From NCBI RefSeq assembly GCF_033473495.1, contig NC_088936.1:1922001-1986000 (forward strand): a stretch of DNA of 64,000 nt. Direction: 5' to 3'. Shown piece after piece: positions 1-12,048 of the stretch; within the stretch, counting starts at the first letter, position 1, and every line of letters begins with the position of its first letter. The stretch is from Cercospora beticola (Eukaryota; Ascomycota; Dothideomycetes; Mycosphaerellales; Mycosphaerellaceae). A model generated the notes under the pieces. It was not told where the DNA came from and searched no databases. It saw nothing but the letters and a program-made list of their open reading frames with translations. Position numbers and translations under genes: made by a program.

Positions 1-768
1 TTCGTTGTAATGGGAAACCTACGCGGGATTGTCAGACTTGCAGGCCTGAAGTCATCTAAAGAGCGACAGACACTCGTCAAAGGACTGGTTCGCAGCCATG
101 ATCCTGTGAGGAATAGGCACTGGCGACAAGCTTGGCAGTTGTGCAGTCTCGAATACCGATCAAGTATGGAACCCGCTAGAGCGGTCAATGTCACAAATCT
201 TCAATTCGGCTTCCAGGACATATGGATGCGAGAGGCGATGGATCATCTACAAAGGCATAGGATTCGGCCGGCACGGATACCACTGATGCCTTTAAGTATG
301 CCAATTCGCAGAACGGTCGATGCCTACACTGATATCGCTGGATACCATTGTGTACAAGGCCCCGGCGCATGGTGAGCCTGTCAGCCTGTCTTCCATGACT
401 TTCGAGATGCTCTGCGTCGAATGACTCGAAGCAGGATTGGCAGATGTGGAAGTGATGCAGTCATAACTCCCCGCGCACTATACTCCTTCGCTTCTGCAAA
501 GCGAAGTTGCACAGCAGAAATCAGGCAGCGAGCGCACTCCGCGCCTGGAGAAGCTTTTCGTTTTCGTACTCACCCCTCAGGTGACGGAGCGGAGCCAAGG
601 CCAGGGACGCGCATCGCGACGCGATTGGCTCACACGACTTGAATCCTTCATGAGTAACGGTGCGACGCGAGGAGCATCATAAGTCGTGGGAACTTCATCT
701 GCCTACATATATGCTGGAAATGATATTCGCATTGTCGAGACCAGCGCATCTGGTGCGATTCCGCAACA
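1..768. other. Upstream intergenic region with P450 promoter
   Basis: No gene can be supported here. The open frames at 10-375 and 421-642 have no recognisable family features. A TATA-like ACATATATG lies near 704-712, about 60 nt before the P450 start codon, and is a candidate core promoter element. The first ~60 bases encode a short Cys-rich peptide that could be the edge of a truncated gene, but it stops quickly and is not convincing. Confidence 0.4.
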
Positions 769-2454
769 ATGGAGATCAAGGAAGCCGTTGCTTACACATT
801 CCTCCACCGCTACGCCTTCTACCTCTTGTACTACCCTATTCTTGCGGCACTGGGACTGATTGTCTTCATCTTCGCTGTCATCATCGTTCTCACCTCAATC
901 CGCATATCACGCAGCCCCAAAGACATTCCCTGGACTGGCCTTAAGAACAAGAACATATTTCCCAAACTACGCGCCTGCCTGCGCGAGATCATCGCAGGTC
1001 GTGAACCATTCAACGAAGGCTACGAGCAATTCTCCAAGAACGATAGACCTTTCGTGATACCAAATTTGCTCTGGACCACTGTCATTCTCCCACCTAGCCA
1101 GACGGCATGGGTCGCGAGCCAGCCAGAACATGTGCTCTCTGGGAATGCAGTCCTGGATGAAGCAATGGGGCTGGATTATTTGGCACATGGCCCTTCTGCT
1201 GACAGCGTGAGAGACTTCACTGTCATTCGTCGTCGCTTGACGCGTCACAGTGGTAAGCTTGCTGGTGAAGTTCTCGAAGAGATAGAGCTTGCTCTAGATG
1301 AAGAACTTGGTGCGAAGGTCGATGCTTCAAAGAAGGCCGACGTTGCAGAAGTCAAAGCGATGGAGATACTGCAAGCTGTCGCTTTTCGAGCTGCAAACAG
1401 GATCTTTGTGGGCCCCTCACTGAGTCGGAGTAAGAGTTACAGAAAACGCATACAGAGGTGGACCACGGCTTATGGGCTCTGCACGATCGTCATGCGATTC
1501 ATCATTGCTTCTCCTTTGAAGCAGTTCTTCATGCGTGTCGTGGCGATCCCAACACAAGCCATGCAATGGCTCGCCACCAGCGAAGTGCGGGCGATGGTAA
1601 AGCAGAGGCTATCGCAGACGGAACAAGCACAAGAGCAGAAAAATGACATGATGCAGTGGATCATCGAAACTAACGCACAGAAGAATGATGCCCGAGAGAT
1701 GGACCCTCACAACATTGCGGGCAAGATGATCTTATTCAATCTCTTCGCCACCGGAACAACAAGCGCCATGTCTGCACTCGTTCTCCAAGACATTTTGCAT
1801 TACGAAGATGCTGCCAATCTGATGGAAACAGTACGCCAAGAAGCACTAGAATACCTCCCGCAAGTCCCCAACGATCCTGTCGCGGCATTGCGGTCCATGA
1901 CGAAGATGGATTCAGTCATCAGAGAATCTCTGCGTTTCAACCCCCTGGGAGCGCAATCCATGCTTCGCAAAGTCGTTGCCGAAGGAGGCGTTCAGATCAA
2001 AACATCAGAAGGACTCGTTCACCTCCCTCAGGGAACCCATGTCGCGGTTCAAGCTGCCGCCCTCCACCGGGATCCTGAGGTCTTCGGGCCCGACGCAGCA
2101 GAATACAAACCTTTGCGACACTACCAACAGCAAACTGGTCCACGGCCCGAGAAGCTCGGCATACAAACAGCCTCAGAGAACTCTCAACAACAAGCGAGTC
2201 AGACACTCGCAATCCAGATTTCCGAGTCTTTCCTCTCTTTCGGTCTTGGTCGACATGCTTGTCCAGGAAGGTTCTTCGCCATTAACACGATGAAATTGAT
2301 CCTTGGAGCTCTGTTGATCAAATACGAAATTTTGCCTGCGGAGAAAGGTGAGGAGAAGAAGTCGTTGAAGATTGGAGAAGCGATTGTGCCGAGTGAGAAA
2401 TGGATTGTGAAGCTCAAGAGAAGACATGAGGAAAAGACTGAGAAACGGACGTAA
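769..2454 (+). CDS. Cytochrome P450 monooxygenase, single exon
   Basis: A 561-residue haem-thiolate monooxygenase, probably ER-anchored, that would hydroxylate or oxidise a lipophilic small molecule; the substrate is unknown. Residues about 20-45 form a hydrophobic N-terminal membrane anchor. The I-helix segment FATGTTSAMS (about 326-335) has the conserved Thr but lacks the usual acidic residue before it. The K-helix ExxR is ESLR, and the haem loop FGLGRHACPGRFFA places the cysteine ligand at residue 498. The ATG at 769 lies in the context CAACAATGG. Length is slightly above the family norm of about 500-530. The gene has no introns and no biosynthetic partners; the next gene is a convergent phosphate transporter. 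The atypical I-helix recalls ent-kaurene-oxidase-like fungal CYPs (AxxHTT type), but subfamily assignment is inference. Confidence 0.93.
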   Translation: MEIKEAVAYTFLHRYAFYLLYYPILAALGLIVFIFAVIIVLTSIRISRSPKDIPWTGLKNKNIFPKLRACLREIIAGREPFNEGYEQFSKNDRPFVIPNLLWTTVILPPSQTAWVASQPEHVLSGNAVLDEAMGLDYLAHGPSADSVRDFTVIRRRLTRHSGKLAGEVLEEIELALDEELGAKVDASKKADVAEVKAMEILQAVAFRAANRIFVGPSLSRSKSYRKRIQRWTTAYGLCTIVMRFIIASPLKQFFMRVVAIPTQAMQWLATSEVRAMVKQRLSQTEQAQEQKNDMMQWIIETNAQKNDAREMDPHNIAGKMILFNLFATGTTSAMSALVLQDILHYEDAANLMETVRQEALEYLPQVPNDPVAALRSMTKMDSVIRESLRFNPLGAQSMLRKVVAEGGVQIKTSEGLVHLPQGTHVAVQAAALHRDPEVFGPDAAEYKPLRHYQQQTGPRPEKLGIQTASENSQQQASQTLAIQISESFLSFGLGRHACPGRFFAINTMKLILGALLIKYEILPAEKGEEKKSLKIGEAIVPSEKWIVKLKRRHEEKTEKRT

Positions 2455-2788
2455 TGATCTGACGAAAAGGCATGGTTGAGTATACGATGACATGACCTCT
2501 TTGCCACTCCTGTCTTGTTTTATTATACTATCAGACTCTCCACTTGGGCATGGGAGATCTCAACTTCACCTTCTGTATTGTGTTATACAAAATTTATGCT
2601 TGACACGAACAAATGATGCATGCAGGCTCGTCGAATTGGACAATACACTTCTTGTAACGATTGTCATTATACAAAAGTCTAGCGCTAATCTTCAACGCAG
2701 CAGGCTCTTTCTGAGAGCTCATGTATTATTCATCAATGACAAGATATGTACAAGAGGGTACTTAAAGGACCAACTAATGTCCAAAAGT
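2455..2788. other. Convergent 3' UTR region
   Basis: An AT-richer spacer between the convergent stop codons of the P450 (+) and the phosphate transporter (-). It probably holds both 3' UTRs and polyadenylation signals. No coding potential was recognised. Confidence 0.5.
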
Positions 2789-4747
2789 CTAGACGTTCTG
2801 TTGAGCCTTCTCTTGGCTAATGTGCTCCTGTTCCGAAGAGTCCTGACGAGTGACGGCGCCACGACCCGCAAGTACAGGATCGTACTGTGGAGTACCCGGG
2901 ACTTCACCGGCAAGTTGCTCCAATGTCAAGCGCTTAGTCTCTGGAATGAGGAAAGTGGTGAAGCAGCCGAGCAACATGAAGAGCGCGAAGATTTGAAGGA
3001 CGTGGTTGAGCCAAGGGCTAGGGTTGGTAGATGTGGCGCCACGAGTTCGGAGAGGAGCGATAGCGGCTTGGGCGATGATGGATCCGATCTTGCCTGAGGC
3101 GGCGGAGATACCGTGGCATGTGGAGCGGTAGCGAGTTGGGAAGCACTCTCCGGGCACGATGAAGGTTGTCGAGTTGGGTCCGAAGTTGAAGAAGAATTGA
3201 GCGAGGACGTAGCATGCTAGGAGCCCGCTCGTTCCGATTTGGTGGTATGCGAAACCCATGATGCAGAACAGGATGGTGAGGATGACGAAGCCCATGAGTT
3301 GAATTGGCTTACGTCCAAGTGTGTCGACAGTAGCGACTGTTACCCAGTAGCCTGGAATCGCACCAGCACAGACCAGAATGACGTTGCCGACGGCGATGTT
3401 GTAGAGAAACTCATAAGCGTTGTTGCCCTTGCCGTAGCCGATGGCTTGGAGAATCGTGGAGTTGTTGAGACCGACACCATAAAAGGCAACATCAAGCAGG
3501 AACCAGGAGGAAGCCGTTCCAAACAGGACCTTGCCGTATTTCCATTGGCCGATGTGCCCGAAAAAGTCTTTCCACGAGGGCTTGGGAGTCTCCAGCTGAG
3601 GCGCAGCATCGCGCATGGTGGCTACGCGAGTGAGCTCATCCGGAACACCCTCAGCAGTGCCAGCGAGGTATGCCTTCACATCGGAGCCAGCCTTGACAAC
3701 ATCGCGGGAGACATCGAATGTGTATCGAGGTGTTTCGGGAATCGTGAGACGGAAGTAGAGGGCGATACAGCCTGGGACAGCACCCATACCGATAACGACA
3801 CGCCACATCTTGTCAACGGCAAGATTGCAAACACCATCGCAAGTGGCCTGGCTGCTGGCGCTCTGGAGAGACTCCTTGAAGCCGACAGTGACAATGAGAG
3901 CAACGATACCAGCAGCGAACTGGCCGAGACCTTGCTGAGCGAACACAGCTCCCATCATGGCACCTCTCCATTTTGTGGTCGCGAATTCGGAAGTAATGAC
4001 GGAAGACAGTGGGTAATCACCACCGATGCCGATACCCATGAGAACACGCCAGAAGATGATGACTCCAACAATTTCGATGGCGGGAGAGTGGGCGGAAAGA
4101 GCCTGAGCCAGAGTTGCGAAGATGATGAGAATCAGTTCAAGACCGTACATCTTCTTACGTCCAACGACATCGGCGAGGAAACCAAATCCAAGCTGGCCAA
4201 TGACGGTGCCACCAGAAGTTGCGACTTTGATGGCTGATGCGAGGTCAGTATTTCGCTGCTCGGCTCGTTGATTTCTGTGCTCTCTTACCGGTGTCAGAAG
4301 AGACCGGGAGTTTGCCTTGGGCAGATGCTGGAATGCTTGGGTCTTGGTAGTAGACCATGCCCAGCATCGTCGTCACAATACCAATGGCGAAGATATCGTA
4401 AGCGTCGGTGAAGAAACCGATGCCTGCCACTGCGATGGCACGGACATGGTACCAGCCAAAGGGTGCCTGTTCGAGAACAATCAGCATCTCCGGACCACCT
4501 CTGCTGTCCGGTTCTCCATCGTACCTTGTCGATTTCGGCGAGCGCGAGACGTCGTCGCTCGTTGGGGTCTTGGATGTGAGCGTAGTCATTGTGGAAGCTG
4601 GATGATGGTGAGCATTTGGGAGCTGATCGTTGTCGCAATCACACTGACTTGTGGAAGGCAGAATTGCCTCCAGCCTGGTTGCAAAGTTGTCAGCGAACAG
4701 CGGCGAGGCCAATGTAGTAAAGCATTACTTACAGTTCTTGCGGCCAT
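2789..4747 (-). CDS. PHO84: High-affinity inorganic phosphate/H+ symporter (PHO84 type), five exons
   Basis: A plasma-membrane MFS transporter that imports phosphate with protons. I join exons 4747-4733, 4674-4649, 4597-4525, 4466-4289 and 4233-2789, all with GT-AG introns. This gives 578 residues, the usual family length. The joined N-terminus restores the family's conserved lead-in (AFHNFHNDYAHIQDPNERRR), followed by APFGWYH and the first helix with FFTDAYDIFA. The phosphate-symporter signature GIGIGGDYPLSS is in exon 5, a long cytoplasmic loop separates the two six-helix halves, and PETK lies near the C-terminus. The first two coding exons are only 15 and 26 nt, so automated models may start the protein too late. 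The family is typically induced by phosphate starvation; no clear Pho4/NUC-1 CACGTG site lies within the first kilobase upstream. Confidence 0.95.
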
Positions 4748-7700
4748 GGTGCCCGAATGTCGACTGAGTCTGTGAGTTGCAGTCGAGACGAGACAAGTGA
4801 ATGTCTTGGTCGTTTCTTGGAAGGAAGGACTTGACACTGCTTGACCAGCCTAGCGGGGAGCGATGGGCTTTTGAAGCACAGCGCGGCGCAGTGAAGTGCA
4901 GTAAGGATTGCCGCGGCGGCAGTGGAGTGTTGGTGCGATGGCGCTCGTGAATAGGGCTTTTCGCCGCTGCAGGGCGAAGGTCGACCGGCCGTCTGGAAAG
5001 CGAGCAGCGCGCCGTGCATTAGCGTGGAGAGCGCGTGGCCAGTAATGAAACCGCGTCGGAGCACGTCCAGGGTCGATTCCCTACAGATGAAAGCGATCAC
5101 TGCTCACTCGTCCACACGCCCGGCGGATCAATGCCCATTTCGTGCCGCGTCTGTGAACGCCGCAACGTCTGCATGGCTCTCTCGACGCCTCTGCGATCAT
5201 GACACCGACCACTGCTGCCGTTGCCGCGGAAGAATCCACGTCCTAAGCGTGGGCATGTTATCGCACATCCCATGTCCGCGGTAGGGCAAAATAACTCGTC
5301 CAGCTCATCCTGGTTTCGATCTCGAACATGTCCGAGCATGCGACGCCAGACCAGCATCTGCCTGCTTCAATTTACCACAGGCCAAGCTGACCGCTGCCGT
5401 GTCTCGCGGATACTCTTCTGCCACTTCGTTCGACGGCAGCAGCCTCCTTCAATTCCACACTTTCCACTGCCACCTCCCTCTGCTGGACCGCATCTCACCA
5501 GGAGACTCTCAGCTCGCGCGAAACGGTCTTGTGAGCGACGTTGTCCCGCCATACGCACTTCTCGTACCACCATTACTACACCTCTGCAATCGCGACGTCA
5601 ACGCGCCCAGCGTGGCGCCGCTGCCAAGCGGCAAGAAGCAACAGCAAGCCATGTCATATCAATGCTTGGCCTAGAACGAGCAATCGCGAAGTCTCGTGTA
5701 CGCCGGTTTCCTCAACGCTCCTTCGCTTCTGAAAAGATGCATTCGCATATCAAGCCTCGATACACGAAGCACAAGGTGAAGTCGCGACTTCACAACCAAT
5801 CATAACAAGCACGTGTAGAAAGCGCTGGCTGTGCTTCAGTCGGCAGGAGCCGCTGTGCAGCACTAGCGGCATATCGCGAGAACGCCACGTTCCTGCTGCT
5901 CTCGCCTTTTTTGATCTTGTCACATCTGCTTCATCATGCTTGGCTTCCATGTGGTCAGCGAAGCTTGAGCTGGTGTGCGCCACGGAAAAGTCTGCGAGCG
6001 GCCAAGACGGTTCAGGCACGTAGACGGAAGCCTTAGCTGGAGAGGGAAGCGTGTCCGACACATAGTATGTGAACGCAGTGGTTCTGCTCTCGTGGATTAT
6101 CAAATGGCGGTAATTCGTTCGGGTCCGAACAAAGCATCACGCTGCCACACATCCGGCAGTTGATGGGCATATTGACAACCTCAACGCCGTTGGCACCCAT
6201 CTGCAGAATCGGGGTCCAGACTTTCCTTCTCATTGCGGATGCGGAGGCTTTGTGAAAGCGTCTGCTGGCTAAGCGGATAAGCTGGAGGAGCAGATCTGAT
6301 TGGCGACGATGTCTGATACCTCTCCATCACGTCAAATCATGTCTAGCATGACTTGGCAATGCTTCTCATCTGGGCCCCCAGGCCGCCCAGCTTCGGCATC
6401 TCTACGACCCCGTACCCCACGACCACATCAACAGATTTCATATTGATCACGGTGCGGTGCCTCAGACCAAGACACTATTGGACATGACCATTTCTCAAGA
6501 ACAACCAAATTCAGCATTGATACTTGAAGTTGCCTGTTCATCATCTGCACAACTGCAGCACCATTCGGTCATCGCTCAGATCTGACGAATGCATGACCTC
6601 AATACTGCTTCAAAGATGAATATCGTTTGACATACTGCAGAGATCATCACCGGAGGCCCTGCCACACCTGTGTATACTGCACAAAGTGCAAGTATCCACT
6701 TTGGCACAGCTGAGTTGTCCATCGAATGCAAGCACGGCAGATATCCCATGATCGCCATGGCATTCCCTCTTGTCTGGCAGCTCTCGTGAGGCGATCCGCG
6801 GGATCTTATCGTCAGTCGTCAACTCTGAGGCACAGGAAGTTCATGCATGAAACACAGCTTGATCCTACATTCGTGATACTCGAGCGCATCATTATTGTCC
6901 CCTTTGCGATCTGCACGAAGCTTAAAGGTACTACTTAGCCTTATAGCCGTCCACGTTTCATGACTTACGCAGTCTTATTCGTCCTCTCCTCTGACATTCG
7001 ATGTTCGCAATAGCGGCACAACGGATCTTGGTCGGGTTTGATGTCCGCATGATTTGCGCCTTTGGCTGCACTTTCTCTCACAACTCTGTACTCGAGAGTG
7101 CAATGGAGGCAAAAGAGGCGATTCGTTCACGACAGCTCTCGGATGGTAATGGTTTTGTATGATGTGCTATGGGAAGCAGGGGCCCACTTTGGCGATGAAA
7201 AGCAGCCAAGTGGATGCTCGTGGTCCTCGGTTCAAGCGGACTTGCCATGTCTTGCTAGTACTGTGAAGGCGACACGTCGAGGCTACTGGCACAGGTATGG
7301 GCTCATACGTACGGTCGGCCACCCCAAAAGCCAGCTGTAGGCTGTGGCTGTCATACTGCAGGCGGCCGCATCTATGCTGTCGCGTCCCGAACGTCTGCAT
7401 TCGGATCTGCCAGCTATACTGCTTCCCCAGCAGTTTGTAATGTAGTAATTGGGGCTTCGACGCCCATGCAATGCATTCGCGAATGCTGTTCTCGTCTCGC
7501 CGTATCTGTTGTCCTTTTCTTGAACCAATGTAGTAGCCATGACGCTTGCGCTGTACCGTATGCTCATATCACCGCTGACTGTGCCTGCTGCACCATGTCA
7601 TTTCCCTTTTGTAGAATGCGCGAATGACTGCCGAGATCTCGGGTTGCATCATTAAGCGTCTAGGCCTCGTGCCTGTTCACCAGCGTTGCTGCTCCGTCCT

Positions 7701-10700
7701 GATGAATAACGCGCTGCTTCAAGTCTGCGACGACAGTTTCCATCGTGGCAACCTGCATCGTCCGGATTTGGGAGCATCCGTGATGCGCGCATGGCATGGT
7801 CTTGGGAGGTTTGAGCGGGAGTCGCGTGAGTGGAAGAGCTCAGGGTTGTGTGGACAGCAAAGAGAGTTGTCGTCGGGAAGTCCATCTCAGGCACGCCGAC
7901 GGAGCGCATGCCCGGCTTGAGCTTCATGTTGTGGATCACGTCAACTTCAACCTTCCGCCACGACATCCATCTTCGAAAGCGGTCTGGACTCAGAGGACAG
8001 ACTGTAAGGGTGCAAGCTCTTGATGAGAAGCATGTTCCTACGATGAGATGAGAAGTCAGTCTCGTTTGGTGTTCACCGACGACGACTTGGTCTCGGTCCC
8101 GCGTCCTTCGAGATTCAACAGCACTCGAGCACCACTTTGCGAAAGAGCATACCACGTGTCGCATAAGACCGCTGATGGACTCTGGATACGTTGCTTCCTG
8201 CAGCGCTACAACCATGCAAAGAAGTTGAAAAGAGCTCGACCAGTGCCACTATTCCGCGCCCAGAGGCATCTCGTCTTGTGTTGCGACACAGAAGCAGCGC
8301 AAGCCCAGTGCATTCGCACAGAGCCGTGTCATGGCGCAGATCCACGAGGTCTACGCTATGCAAGATACGAAAAGGTCTTTCGCAGATGGCAAGCCTAGAA
8401 ATTCATATCTGCGTGCCGCCTTGGACGAGACCTTCCTCTCCACGACGACCGCATCCCTTCGTGTCGGACTAAATTGGGTATGGAAATGGAAGTTCCATCT
8501 GGAGGACCCATCGCCAATTTGATCAGGAGCACCGTTGTTGCAGTATGATCGCAGCGCACAATGTTATTGTTCTCGACGCGTGCGCATTTTGGGCACAACA
8601 TGAGACGATTCCAAAACGAGCGATGCGAGACGGGAGCCGCTGAGCATGACCGCTTCATCGCATGCTCATTCTGGATCCGCAATCATCGGCAAGAACATTG
8701 CAATTCCATGGCTGCGAAACGCTCATCATTTTCGCCGCAAGCCAGTATCTTGTGTGGACGCTCGCACTTTCCGAAGGACGCTTTCAGCAGGCGGGTGCTC
8801 CTATCTGCGCATTGTCAGAGTAAAAGGTGATGGCGCCTGTGCGTGCAGACACATACCCGATCAGCGCTCTGCATCCGCGCATGAGCTCTCCTCCTCCTTC
8901 TCAATTCGTCGTTAGGTCCCGCCATCGATGTATCTGGAACAGCATGTCAGACAGACATTCGACCGACGTGAGTAGGCTATCCATAGCTGGTCTCAGGTAC
9001 AGGTCGAGCGGTCGGAAGGCTTCTGCAAAGCACGCGCAGGCTTGTACTATATTACCTCAGGCGCTAGATGTGCCGACCAAGCACTCTCCAAATCCTCTGC
9101 CTTCAAGCCTATGTGCTCAATGGAAGCCGTACACGGATCCCTGCGCCACTCATTCCAGGGACATCCAGCAAGGGCGCAGCAAATGGAATCTCGAATGCAC
9201 CACCGTTCATGTCTTGCCTGTGGACGTCGGGCATTTCTGCTATGCAGCGAGATGACCACTACTCGGCTGCGCCATCATGTGGACTGCTGCTCCATTGGCA
9301 AAGCTATACACCTGTTGCGCACTGGCAGTTTGGCGAGCATGGGATCACCACACTCGTCGTGGCCATGCTCATGTTGGGTCCGGTCTGAGTGGCTATGTGG
9401 CACCCGCATGCAGCCTTCATACTCATGATCAGAAGCGTGGAGTGTTGCAGAGGCCAGGCTTGACATACCTGAACGTGTAGGAAGACACAAATCAGGCGGC
9501 CATCCTTAGGTTGGGAACTAGATGACTGTTTCGGAAACCTCGCAACAGTTCTTGTGCCATGTGCCAATCAGGAGTAGCAGAGCCAGAAGCATTTTGTATG
9601 TGCTTGCTGACGTCTACGAGGAGCCAGTGGGCAATCGATCGCTCTTATCTCTGCCAATGGTCTCGGTCAAGTTGCCGGCGCGATCGCAAAGCCGCGAGGC
9701 CCCTCTGTGAGCTCGATGCCCGCGTCAAGACCCTCAGGAGGAGCATCTCGTCTCCAGCTGGCATCTGGCCTGATTCTTCGCACACCGATATGACCGTAGT
9801 GAGCAACACGTCTGCTGAACTTCGACTGCAGCCTGGATTGTGGGATCAAGAATGATGCTCATGTATCTTTAAAAAGTGCTGCGATCGTCCCGTCGCGACA
9901 TCTCCATCCTCCGCGTGCAAGGTTTCCTCTTGCGGCCATTCTCATGACCCAAGAGGATGGCGGGAGCAAACTCAATGATTGTTGCGAGCCTAGAAGGAAG
10001 CAGAAGCGCTTAGATTTGGCAGTACACGAGGCCTTCCAGCCAGTTCTCGAATCCACGAACTGCGCAGATCTCAACGTCGATGTGTTCTGGCTTGTTCCTC
10101 GAAGAAGAACTGACGAGGGCGAAAGTGCCGCGTAACGTCCCGATCTGGTGCCTCAAGGAGTGGTCGTATCTTCGCAGAATGACTTCGACCAGATGCAACA
10201 CTGCACAGCACGACTCCTCTACGCTGACATGTGCCGCTTCGTTTATCTTTGGGAAGACGTCGCTGTCCGGACAATGCGTTGCACTCGTTGGACGTGGGAC
10301 TGAGACTTGATGGCGAGACCGCTGGGCCCCCTGGCGATCATTGTCCGGTCTTGTTGCTGCATCTTTGGAGAGCACGGGAATGTGGAGAGTCTGACCATAG
10401 ACGTATTGGTCCGGCGCTTGACTTTCCTGCCGCGATGTATTGATCTCGAGCAGTCTTTCGAATTGGCAGTGCTTCCTCGATGGCTCCGAGCTGGTTCTCT
10501 CGAATGTACGCCGCACGAAAATCCGACTGCCATATGGCGGGTGGTTCACTTTTCGCGTCCCCCAGTCTCATCAAGGCAATGGGCTGTACAGATGTTCTTC
10601 CAGCTTACCCTGGTGCAGCGTTGAGCCTTGCGGAGGATCAGAATCAAATTCCAGGCCGGAAATGATGATGATGGCATGGCGGACGCGCCCACGCGAGCAT

Positions 10701-11656
10701 TGAGTCTTGCTGAGCCTCGGGACCAGGCCACATCCGAGGGCACGAGTAGCTCAGACATAATTACTGGCGGGCTTACCATCTGCAACGCGACTCCACAGAG
10801 CAAAAGGCCGTGGTGGCTGAGCTGACCATCACGTCAAGCAGTGGAGGCAGAGCGAAGGTGCCAGCAGGATCCATTCGTGCTATGTCACAGATGTCCACTG
10901 CACTCTGATACTCTAGTGCTAGACATGGCTTCTGGTGTCAATCGAACAGCTAGCGTGTATCCGTCTGCTCCTGCTACGAAAGGCTTCTCCAACGAATACG
11001 AGCCTGATAGCTACTGGCCTTGTACCATGCCCTGTGGAATCTGTCCGTACGTTCAAAGAAATCCAACATCCCGACACCTTTACTAGCTGGTTCTCCCCCA
11101 CACTGGCTCTTGCTCAACTTTCTTCCCACTGTTCGTCCCTGCTCGGCAAGGCGCTGATTCGCTGTTGCACGTGAAAGGAGTGATCGTATCGGTGGCAGGA
11201 AAAGGACCAGCTGCGGTCGTTGCTGATTTCCAAGGACGTTGCACAAGCAATCGTGTGGTATGACTATGGTCGATCGATGAGAGTCGCGCAGAGATGGCGT
11301 TGACGCGTTGCATTGGAACGTTCGTGTTTGATGGCAATCGGGTGAGGAGAAGTAAACGCAAACCTGCCATCTCTCTCCCTCACAAGGCTTGCCCAGCAAC
11401 ATAGCCGCTCTGAGTACTTCAGCAAGCCCTCTCTGTCCATCAGCACATGCTCCTGCACCTCCACGCGCTTGTTTCAACGCGTCAAATCGCATCTGACGCG
11501 TGCTGGCCGCCGTTGCCCCCGGCACCTGCCAAGCCTTCCCACGGTACATAAGGGCTCCTGCCTCCGCACATGCTCAGTTGAGCTCTCAACAACATCAACA
11601 CGCGAGCGCATAGCTCCACCGCGCAATCACAAGCCATCACAAGGCGTTTCTCACCG
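4748..11656. other. Long gene-poor region between PHO84 and Argonaute
   Basis: About 6.9 kb with only short overlapping open frames in all six frames (longest 179-194 codons: 5221-5805 +, 7652-8215 -, 10010-10549 -, 10974-11549 -). None shows a recognisable motif, signal peptide or intron-joined homology. The stretch is not AT-rich and has no RIP-like stop pattern, so it does not look like a decayed transposon of the kind at 34 kb. Its left end contains the PHO84 promoter and its right end (about 11.3-11.65 kb) the Argonaute promoter, where pyrimidine-rich and CAACAA sequence typical of fungal leaders begins near 11,560. A CACGTG E-box sits at 5810-5815. No tRNA-like B-box was found. A long non-coding RNA or an unrecognised multi-exon gene cannot be excluded. 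Confidence 0.5.
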
Positions 11657-12000
11657 GTGAGTAATCTCCCAGTCACCTCACTCCCTCACCCATTGGACCC
11701 ACTCGCCAGCACAAAAAGGCCCTCCTCTTCCTCCCTCAATCTGATCTTCTATCCCCCACTACCCACAACAACCAGCACCCGACAGCAACCTTCCACCACT
11801 CTCATCCATCATCATCACATCCATCCACACCCACTCACAACCATCAGCACCGGTACGCCCTGACTCCTGTCGTCGGCGCCGCACTTCGCGGCTACCAAAC
11901 ACACCAAACGCCCTTGCGCGACTTGACTGTGTGCGGTGCCTCGAAGTAGCGGCCTCGCGCGCCCCCTTCAGTGACCATCGCATACTGACTTCCCTCTCAG
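11657..12000 (+). other. Predicted 5' UTR intron of the Argonaute gene
   Basis: A strong donor GTGAGT at 11657 follows a CAACAACATCAACA-type leader. A CTGAC branch-like motif near 11,985 precedes the acceptor CTCTCAG ending at 12000, and the coding start is 49 nt downstream. Splicing would bring a typical leader directly to the ATG at 12049. This is an inference without transcript evidence; the intron (344 nt) is much longer than the coding introns here. Confidence 0.5.
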
Positions 12001-12048
12001 AACTCCACATCCCCATCCACCCACTCCCGCGCATCACTCGCCATCACA

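Noticed and set aside
3..58. Short Cys-containing peptide at the window edge (RCNGKPTRDCQTC) resembling part of a Zn2Cys6 cluster.
   Set aside because: It stops after about 18 codons, no convincing splice donor follows, and the left side is outside the window.
3239..4237. 332-codon plus-strand open frame antisense to PHO84.
   Set aside because: Shadow of the transporter coding sequence; acidic composition arises from the complementary strand.
5221..5805. 194-codon plus-strand open frame.
   Set aside because: Composition is Arg/Ser/His-rich without motif, no conserved block, and it lies in a gene-poor stretch where all frames contain similar openings.
7652..8215. 187-codon minus-strand open frame.
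   Set aside because: No recognisable domain, signal peptide or plausible exon partner; looks like chance.
10010..10549. 179-codon minus-strand open frame.
   Set aside because: No family resemblance; frames of similar length overlap it on the other strand.
10974..11549. 191-codon minus-strand open frame upstream of the Argonaute.
   Set aside because: Low-complexity Arg/Ala composition and no motif; overlaps the expected promoter.
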